Shown in pieces: positions 1-3,996 of a stretch of 5,079 bases of DNA (its first letter is position 1; each line of letters starts with the position of its first letter). The notes beneath the pieces were generated by a model. That model made no database searches, was not told the origin of the DNA, and saw nothing but the letters and a program-made list of their open reading frames with translations. The stretch spans positions 1 to 5,079 of the forward strand of contig JASHVC010000763.1 in the NCBI GenBank assembly GCA_030039655.1. The letters are read 5' to 3'. The stretch comes from Xanthobacteraceae bacterium. GTDB taxonomy: Bacteria; Pseudomonadota; Alphaproteobacteria; Rhizobiales; Xanthobacteraceae. A program made the position numbers and the translations under genes.

Positions 1-1
1 A

Positions 2-166
2 AGCGCGCTGGTGCACGCTTGTCCGGGTCACTGGGAGCTTGACGGCGACCCTCGGAATGGAACCCTGAATTGGGTGGCCGGGCAAATGTGGCCCGAAGAA
101 GCACAAGCGAAAGATTTTAGCGTAGAGATCAGACGCAGGTACGACGCGGAACAAGCCTGCGGCTAG
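2..166 (+). CDS. 3' end of an unidentified protein gene (partial)
   Basis: An open frame enters from the left edge and runs 54 codons to a TAG at 164-166. The visible tail includes HWELDGDPRNGTLNWVAGQ followed by a charged segment, and ends in YDAEQACG. It contains three tryptophans and a mix of acidic and basic residues, with no membrane segment. Third codon positions are mostly G or C, as expected for a real gene in a GC-rich genome, and the other two plus-strand frames are stopped earlier (frame 1 stops at 40-42). I do not recognise the family and assign no function. The AT-rich gap and the methyltransferase gene follow on the same strand, so co-transcription is possible, but the sharp fall in GC after the stop argues that the two have different histories. 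The reading frame is moderately supported. Confidence 0.45.
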   Translation, partial: SALVHACPGHWELDGDPRNGTLNWVAGQMWPEEAQAKDFSVEIRRRYDAEQACG

Positions 167-175
167 TTTGAGAAA

Positions 176-334
176 ATGCCGCTCAATGTTCATAGCATCA
201 AGCTTAGAACTACTTTCTCGGCGATCAAAATATCGTTTTTTCTCCGTCAGAAAAGCAAAGAAGCATCGGCAGTTAAAATTCGCTGTGACACAAAAAATAC
301 GACTCCTATAGCAGCGCGGCGGAGCCAAGCATGA
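176..334 (+). CDS. possible small basic protein, start-stop overlap with the methyltransferase gene
   Basis: ATG at 176 opens 52 codons ending in TGA at 332-334, so stop and next start share ATGA, the arrangement typical of translational coupling. The peptide begins MPLNVHSIKLRTTF and ends IAARRSQA. It has eleven Lys/Arg against two acidic residues, with no signal peptide and no recognisable domain. Points against a real gene: no good Shine-Dalgarno precedes 176 (TTGAGAAA only), the region is AT-rich, and the methyltransferase has its own GGAG. Residues 10-18 (LRTTFSAIK) resemble residues 9-17 of the methyltransferase (IRSTFATLK), so this could instead be a decayed partial duplication of that gene's 5' end. 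A small basic partner or substrate of the methyltransferase is conceivable but purely inferred. Confidence 0.25.
   Translation: MPLNVHSIKLRTTFSAIKISFFLRQKSKEASAVKIRCDTKNTTPIAARRSQA
285..312 (+). promoter_or_regulatory. candidate sigma-70 promoter for the methyltransferase gene
   Basis: GTGACA (285-290) differs from the -35 consensus TTGACA at one base. It is followed after 16 bases by TATAGC (307-312), which matches four of six bases of TATAAT. Transcription would start near 319, leaving a leader of only about a dozen bases with the GGAG at its very start. That makes the match marginal, because AT-rich DNA offers such matches by chance. Confidence 0.2.
321..324 (+). promoter_or_regulatory. 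Shine-Dalgarno of the methyltransferase gene
   Basis: GGAG sits six bases before the ATG at 331, which is good spacing. It supports that ATG as the start, and it means the methyltransferase can be translated without coupling to the small upstream ORF. Confidence 0.6.
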
Positions 335-1356
335 CTTCAATTCCCAACCGATTGATACGATCAACTTTCGCCACGTTAAAAACCGCGATCAAATCGAACA
401 AGCGGCTACACTCACTCCTTTATGACGTGGACAACGCCAATCAATTTGAAAGTCTCACCCGGCACGAACTGCTCCTTGGCGATTGCACGCGGCTAGATGC
501 ATATGCAGCGGGTATCCGGCGGGCTGTAAAGCCACAGGACGTAGTCGTCGATCTCGGCTGCGGCACCGGTATCCTGTCGATGTTTGCGGCGCAGCGAAAT
601 CCCAAAAAGATTTTTGCCATTGATCACAGCCACATCGTTGAGCTAGCGAAATGCCTCGCCGATCACAATGGCGTCACATGCATCGATTTTGTGCGGGCGA
701 ACAGCCGGGATTTTTCACCGGATGGAAAAGTCGATGTCATTATTCACGAGCAAATGGGCTCATTTTTGTGTAACGAAAATATGCTTGAGAACTTGATGGA
801 CTTAAAGAAACGGATTTTGAAACCAACCGGCAAGATCGTCCCCGCAAAACATGAACTTTATCTAGAGCCGGTTTGTCTCAAAAAAGAATACCGATTCCCC
901 TTTATATGGGAGAACAATATTCACGGCGTCGACTTTTCAGCATTGAAAGACGACGAATTTTACAAACGGATGGATGTGAACCGCAAGGCGGGCAATAAGG
1001 TACAAAAAGACTCGCGCACACAGTGTGGTGCGCTCGAATATTATCTCTGCAAGCCGGAGCCGATGCTCAAGATCGATCTCAACAGCGTGGATTCGGCGGA
1101 CGACATTCCAAAGTCTTTTACTAGCCGCAAACGCGTGGTCCGCTCAGGCGCCTGCGACGGGATCAGCATATATTTTAAAACGATATTTGACGAGGACATC
1201 AGTTTCGACACGGCTTTAGATAGCCCAAAAACAGGTTGGTGGCCGCCGTTTTTCCGCATCCCACGGCAGAAATTCGAGACGAATGATGTCATCATGCTGA
1301 CGCTTCGGGTCGATAATTGGCATGACCAAGGGAGTTGGTCGATCAACTTTCAATGA
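331..1356 (+). CDS. PRMT-like SAM-dependent methyltransferase (protein arginine N-methyltransferase family)
   Basis: Intact 341-residue cytosolic protein. Order of parts: a basic N-terminus (1-30); a helix ending LLGDCTRLDAY (48-58), matching the MLKDEVRTLTY segment of PRMTs; motif I VVDLGCGTGILSMFAA (72-87) that binds S-adenosylmethionine; post-I IFAIDHS (94-100), with Asp98 where eukaryotic PRMTs usually have Glu; then HEQMGSFLCNENML (139-152), which aligns with the PRMT double-E loop SEWMGYCLFYESML, with both glutamates present (E140, E149). A shortened beta-barrel region follows, in which TGWWPPFF (301-308) lies where PRMTs carry THWKQ. The family methylates arginine side chains; the substrate here is unknown. 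The Tyr-rich helix-X motif and the THW His are not conserved, so arginine specificity is uncertain, and a small-molecule or other protein substrate is possible. Automated pipelines might label it as a generic class I or ribosomal L11-type methyltransferase. GC is low (25 of 60 bases in 781-840), suggesting transfer. Confidence 0.85.
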   Translation: MTSIPNRLIRSTFATLKTAIKSNKRLHSLLYDVDNANQFESLTRHELLLGDCTRLDAYAAGIRRAVKPQDVVVDLGCGTGILSMFAAQRNPKKIFAIDHSHIVELAKCLADHNGVTCIDFVRANSRDFSPDGKVDVIIHEQMGSFLCNENMLENLMDLKKRILKPTGKIVPAKHELYLEPVCLKKEYRFPFIWENNIHGVDFSALKDDEFYKRMDVNRKAGNKVQKDSRTQCGALEYYLCKPEPMLKIDLNSVDSADDIPKSFTSRKRVVRSGACDGISIYFKTIFDEDISFDTALDSPKTGWWPPFFRIPRQKFETNDVIMLTLRVDNWHDQGSWSINFQ

Positions 1357-1392
1357 GTCGGTTTAATCAAAGAAAGGCCGCAGTGGTCGCAC

Positions 1393-1417
1393 GTTGCAAG
1401 CAAAGTGGCCTTGCAAC
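1393..1417 (+). terminator. hairpin downstream of the methyltransferase gene
   Basis: GTTGCAAG (1393-1400) and CTTGCAAC (1410-1417) form a perfect 8-bp inverted repeat around a 9-base loop, 36 bases after the methyltransferase stop. It is followed by TTCAGC rather than a T-run, so it is at best a weak intrinsic terminator. It could instead be part of the repeat-like DNA that starts here. Confidence 0.3.
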
Positions 1418-1439
1418 TTCAGCAGCGCGCTGACAGAGA

Positions 1440-1550
1440 CGCTCCGAATGAACCCAATGTCCGCTAATGGCACGAAACGTCGCTTCACCGCGACGCACAG
1501 TTTGACGCTCTTTGGGGCACAACGGACATTCGTTCAATTGCGTTTGCAGC
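1440..1550. repeat. probable rhizobial dispersed repeat (degenerate)
   Basis: The stretch carries inverted arms AATGTCCG (1456-1463) and CGGACATT (1523-1530). Its plus-strand translation (MSANGTKRRF) resembles the MSALGQKRTF-like products of short dispersed repeats that I recall as common in Bradyrhizobium genomes. These are usually mis-annotated as small hypothetical proteins. The assignment rests on memory of that pattern plus the inverted arms; copy number cannot be seen in one window. Confidence 0.3.
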
Positions 1551-1558
1551 AACCTGAC

Positions 1559-1756
1559 CTACGCGCCAGTGGCGTGGAGATTCTCTTCGAAGAAAATCTT
1601 CGAGAAAGGGTGTTTCAGGGGAAGCAGGTTTATTTTCACGACCCTGACAGTAACGTAATTGAACTGGTCGCATCGGAACGCATCGGTCAGGGTTTTGGCG
1701 TCGACAACGTGCCCGAAAGGAAAAGCCACTTCGTCAACAAACCTCCCGGCGCGTAG
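1559..1756 (+). pseudogene. C-terminal fragment of a VOC (glyoxalase/bleomycin-resistance) family protein
   Basis: The open frame from 1394 (a TTG) to the TAG at 1754-1756 becomes a recognisable protein only from about 1559. LRASGVEILFEE is followed by RERVFQGKQVYFHDPDSN and VIELVA, the final beta-strands of a VOC domain. The Glu of VIEL is the usual metal ligand of this superfamily, and FHDPDxN is its standard lead-in. Only about 40 residues of the fold remain; VOC proteins are about 120-150 residues with two paired modules, so the N-terminal module and the first metal ligand are absent. Upstream sequence in the same frame is repeat-like, so any product would be a non-functional chimera. The family includes glyoxalase I, extradiol dioxygenases and fosfomycin/bleomycin resistance proteins; the original role cannot be told. 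Confidence 0.7.
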
Positions 1757-1761
1757 GCATC

Positions 1762-1779
1762 GTGGCGATTGTGCGCCAC
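1762..1779. repeat. short inverted repeat between two pseudogene fragments
   Basis: GTGGCG (1762-1767) and CGCCAC (1774-1779) pair perfectly around a six-base loop, just after the end of the VOC fragment. There is no T-run on either side. It may be a remnant of a terminator or part of the debris; no function is claimed. Confidence 0.25.
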
Positions 1780-1831
1780 AGCAAATGTTCCGGCTTATAT
1801 GACGAAATGGGTCTCAATCGTGAAATTTGCA

Positions 1832-2075
1832 GCGGCAGCCCGTCTCGACGACGCGCGGATGATTTGCCGTGTGATTTCGACGACATCGGCCTTAAACGCG
1901 TCCCTGTCCGGATAGACGGCCGTGGACCTCCGCCAGTCGAAACGCTGCGAGACCCGGTCGGAGCTCAGGACGGTCGCCTTGACGGGCGTTTTCGCAACCT
2001 TGGTTGAGAGCTGATATTCCTGGAGCGGCATATTGCGAATGAGCGGCAGCCGCTCAACGACCGGCCGTCTATCCT
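1832..2075 (-). pseudogene. fragment of a MetE C-terminal-like protein (cobalamin-independent methionine synthase family), frameshifted
   Basis: Read on the minus strand, 2075-1855 gives VVERLPLIRNMPLQEYQL, then TPVKATVLSSDRVSQRFD, then VYPDRDAFKADVVEITRQ. This is the pattern of the MetE-like (UROD/MetE superfamily) proteins common in Bradyrhizobium. The frame then fails. Shifting one base near 1852-1856 restores VVETGCRC, matching the ELVxAGCRY element that precedes the catalytic barrel strands, before a TGA at 1814-1816. A single-base deletion therefore broke the frame, and homology ends soon after. About 80 residues of a normally ~340-380 residue protein survive, without the zinc-binding His/Cys residues, so it is dead. 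Sequence at 2076-2190 in the same frame does not align convincingly. True MetE makes methionine; these short paralogues often sit in catabolic clusters with unclear substrates. Confidence 0.65.
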
Positions 2076-2175
2076 GATGGCGGTGCCAGGCGCGCCGAAG
2101 TTCTACTTGGCGCGAACCGGCAGCTGCAAGCTGACGCACAGCACACCGCAAGCCAATGCCAAGCGGTTTGGTCTT

Positions 2176-2198
2176 AGTGGGAAGCGCCAAAGCCCACT
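2176..2198 (-). terminator. weak hairpin after the solute-binding protein gene
   Basis: AGTGGG (2176-2181) and CCCACT (2193-2198) form a 6-bp stem with an 11-base loop, 15 bases beyond the minus-strand stop at 2214. Its position fits transcription termination, but the minus strand continues AAGACC rather than a T-run, so it is a weak candidate. Confidence 0.25.
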
Positions 2199-2213
2199 CG
2201 CCCTCAAGAACCC

Positions 2214-3170
2214 CTAATGAACAAGGCTGGAATCGTAAAACCTCCCTAGATCGGTCCCGCCTTCAATGTCTCCGTCGCGCTTGAGAATGGCTAAATAGTT
2301 TTCGACCCCGCTACCGTCGACTGCTCCTACCGGATCAAAGGCGTGCAGCTTGGCGAAATAGTCATAGGTGTCAGCCACGTCCTTGGGATCGGACTTCAGG
2401 TAGGAAATCAGAATCGAAATCGCTTCGTCGCGATTGGTTCGGTCATAGAACCAGTCGACACCTTTTGCATACGCGGCAAGGAAGCGCCTGAGGGCATCTT
2501 TGTTGTTCTGCGCCCAATTCAAGTTGGCTGAATAAGTAGAGAACGGAAAATTCTTCGTATAATTGGCTGACAGCCCCAAACTGATGTAGCCGTCGCGACG
2601 CGCTAGGAAATTGAACGGCGGAAACAGGATTGTCGCCGCAACCGAGCCGCTCGTCAGAGCAGCAAAACGAGCAGCGGTCGAGCCAGCGAATACATAGTCA
2701 TACTCGCCGCGGCCGAGCCCGTTCGCCTGTGCCATGTCCTCGAAATATAGTCGCGTGATATCCTTCGCACCACCAATCATAACGGTCTTCCCGCGTAAGT
2801 CGGCCCACGATTTCACTGAGCGCGCCCCGACTACCTCGTAGGGCGAAACGCCCACGCCAATGCGCACGAGGCGAGTGGGCGCGCCCTTGTCGGCTGCTCG
2901 TAACGAGTCCGCGAGCCCCGTGGTCCCGAGATTGAGCGAACCGGCTGCAACCTGCTGCATCACGGCCGCGCTCGATTGAGCGCTCACCCATTCAAGCGCG
3001 AGCTTCTCCTGCTCAAGAAAACCCTTTTTCTCGGCAATGTAGAGCGGCCACTCCAACGTGTTGCCGATGCCTACGGTGCCGATGTTGATTGTGGCAGGCT
3101 GAGCGAGCGCCTGCGAGGCAACGACAACCGAAAGCACGACTGCGGCAATACCTCGTCTGACAAATAACAT
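2214..3170 (-). CDS. ABC transporter solute-binding protein, NMT1/SsuA/TauA type
   Basis: Complete 318-residue periplasmic binding protein. The N-terminus has a classic Sec signal: MLFVRRG, a hydrophobic stretch IAAVVLSVVV (8-17), and a cleavage motif ALA-Q (about 21-24). The mature part opens INIGTVGIGNTLEWPLYIAEKKGFLEQEKL, split here as a first strand and helix typical of NMT1-like proteins. Next come an AAGSLNLGTTGLADSLRA segment (about 75-92), WADLRGKTVMIGG (about 121-133) and SGSVAATILFPPF (about 174-186), all characteristic of the family. Such proteins capture nitrate, sulfonate, taurine, pyrimidine precursors or aromatic acids for import; the ligand cannot be read from sequence. The GGAGGT ahead of ATG 3170 fixes the start. 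No permease or ATPase gene is adjacent, and both neighbours are debris, so it may be an orphan relying on another locus. The upstream minus-strand LLM monooxygenase is a plausible former pathway partner. Confidence 0.88.
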   Translation of the reverse strand: MLFVRRGIAAVVLSVVVASQALAQPATINIGTVGIGNTLEWPLYIAEKKGFLEQEKLALEWVSAQSSAAVMQQVAAGSLNLGTTGLADSLRAADKGAPTRLVRIGVGVSPYEVVGARSVKSWADLRGKTVMIGGAKDITRLYFEDMAQANGLGRGEYDYVFAGSTAARFAALTSGSVAATILFPPFNFLARRDGYISLGLSANYTKNFPFSTYSANLNWAQNNKDALRRFLAAYAKGVDWFYDRTNRDEAISILISYLKSDPKDVADTYDYFAKLHAFDPVGAVDGSGVENYLAILKRDGDIEGGTDLGRFYDSSLVH

Positions 3171-3176
3171 GATGGC

Positions 3177-3182
3177 ACCTCC
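3177..3182 (-). promoter_or_regulatory. strong Shine-Dalgarno of the solute-binding protein gene
   Basis: The minus strand reads GGAGGT, then six bases, then ATG at 3170. It is close to the ideal anti-16S match, which fixes the start and indicates efficient translation of an otherwise isolated gene. Confidence 0.75.
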
Positions 3183-3216
3183 GCTGCTCTGGTATTTGTT
3201 GGCGGCTCATCACGCG

Positions 3217-3244
3217 ATTACAGCAGGTTCATCCCCTGAATCAA
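3217..3244 (-). promoter_or_regulatory. candidate sigma-70 promoter for the solute-binding protein gene
   Basis: On the minus strand TTGATT (3244-3239) and TGTAAT (3222-3217) are separated by 16 bases. The -10 matches five of six consensus bases and the -35 four of six. Transcription would begin near 3210, giving a leader of about 40 bases that contains the GGAGGT. The placement is sensible, but no experimental support is visible. Confidence 0.35.
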
Positions 3245-3344
3245 CGATGTTCAACCTTCAATTTGGCGTGACACCTCACTGGGGGCACCAGGCAAATTCA
3301 GGGGCAAGGGCCCAATCGTCCTTTCTCTTTATCCCTTGTCAAAG

Positions 3345-3515
3345 CCGCGCGACGAGCGCCGCGCCGAACAACACCCGCGGTCGCACGTTCTGTTCGGCAG
3401 CGACTTTCCGTTTTCTCGGCATCGAACGCCGGTGAAAGACGTCGGGGTCGCGATCGTAGGCTTTGAAAAGTTTGACGGCTGGAATGGTGCGATGGGGCGG
3501 GCGATCGAAAGCGAG
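3345..3515 (+). pseudogene. C-terminal fragment of an amidohydrolase (amidohydrolase_2 / ACMSD-like)
   Basis: The plus-strand frame 3336-3524 encodes SHVLFGSDFPFSRHRTPVKD, then VGVAIVGFEKFDGWNGAMGRAIESE. HVLFGSDFPF is the hallmark of the last metal-site strand of amidohydrolase_2 proteins, where Asp of GSD is a metal ligand or catalytic residue. The following segment matches the helix that normally ends in AIExxNALRLFPR. Here the frame leaves the family at AIESE (about 3515) and stops at 3522-3524, exactly where minus-strand transposase homology begins. Only about 50 of the usual ~300-350 residues remain, and the catalytic HxH motif and metal lysine or histidines are gone. There is no ATG and no convincing homology before about 3345. 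Members hydrolyse or decarboxylate cyclic or aromatic carboxylates, which fits a former catabolic locus. Confidence 0.65.
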
Positions 3516-3517
3516 CC

Positions 3518-3850
3518 CGTGTAGGACTGCAGCTTTTTGCCAGCTGGACGGCGGTAGACACCTTCGTCTCTGAAATACACGAAATCCTGTTTGCCGAACC
3601 GACCCTCGCCCTGAATCCCCGAAGTCATGGGTTTTTGGCAGCGGCACTGCAATGCCGAAATTGGGACAGGTCTGGATTCTCTGACCGTTGTAAGTAGCCG
3701 CGATCCGCCACGGAATTTTTTGCAAGTTGCGCCCGGTCAGAACCGGTATTCGTCACCTCACGCGCAATGATCGGGTGATGTTCCCTTTCGACGGCCACCC
3801 GTACATTATTCCCCAATCGTACCCGAACCGACCACTGTGGAAAAGTCGGA
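3518..3850 (-). pseudogene. IS1182-family transposase fragment, truncated and multiply frameshifted
   Basis: Minus-strand pieces in different frames line up with one IS1182-type DDE transposase: LGNNVRVAVEREHHPIIA and REVTNTGSDRAQLAK (about 3815-3718); VADRGYL (about 3711-3690), holding the second catalytic Asp; IQTCPNFGIAVPLPK (about 3684-3637); then KPMTSGIQGEGRFGKQDF and VYFRDEGVYRRPAGKKL (about 3634-3530). The reading frame changes near 3690 (one extra base), at an A5 run on the minus strand at 3632-3636 (one extra A), and probably near 3818. About 15 residues normally lying between AQLAK and VADRGY are missing. The N-terminal third, the C-terminal DDE glutamate region and both terminal inverted repeats are absent. 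It cannot encode active transposase. It ends where the amidohydrolase fragment is broken off. Confidence 0.75.
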
Positions 3851-3952
3851 TGAGGTCGCAACAGGACGATCTCCTCGCGGGCATGGAATTAGAGTTCTGC
3901 CCAATCGATCGTCGCGCGGCTCCGATAAGGGATAGAGAGAGAAAGGACGACA

Positions 3953-3974
3953 AAGGCCTCGCGCGCGAGTCCTT
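3953..3974 (-). terminator. palindromic hairpin downstream of the LLM monooxygenase gene
   Basis: CTCGCGCGCGAG (3958-3969) is a perfect palindrome, extended outward after one mismatch (3957/3970) by AAGG (3953-3956) and CCTT (3971-3974). It lies 22 bases past the minus-strand stop at 3997 and is followed on that strand by TTTGTCGTCC, with only a short T-run at its base. It is a plausible intrinsic terminator. The GC-rich stem is strong; the T-run is weak. Confidence 0.4.
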
Positions 3975-3996
3975 GGATAAAGAGAGGAGACTGAGC

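Noticed and set aside
1041..1346. 101-codon minus-strand frame inside the methyltransferase gene
   Set aside because: Antisense shadow of a well-supported coding gene; no motif and no ribosome binding site of note.
3222..3260. Possible operator-like inverted repeat (GGTT...AACC) near the binding-protein promoter
   Set aside because: The arms match only with a three-base insertion in one half, which is too weak to call a regulator site.
3183..3344. Upstream extension of the amidohydrolase frame
   Set aside because: The frame is open from about 3273, but the translation has no family resemblance before about 3345. Apart from the candidate promoter I see nothing else in this stretch.
3516..3560. 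Frameshifted continuation of the amidohydrolase (ARVGLQLF resembling NALRLF)
   Set aside because: The same bases read on the minus strand give YRRPAGKKLQSYT, a much better match to the IS1182 transposase.
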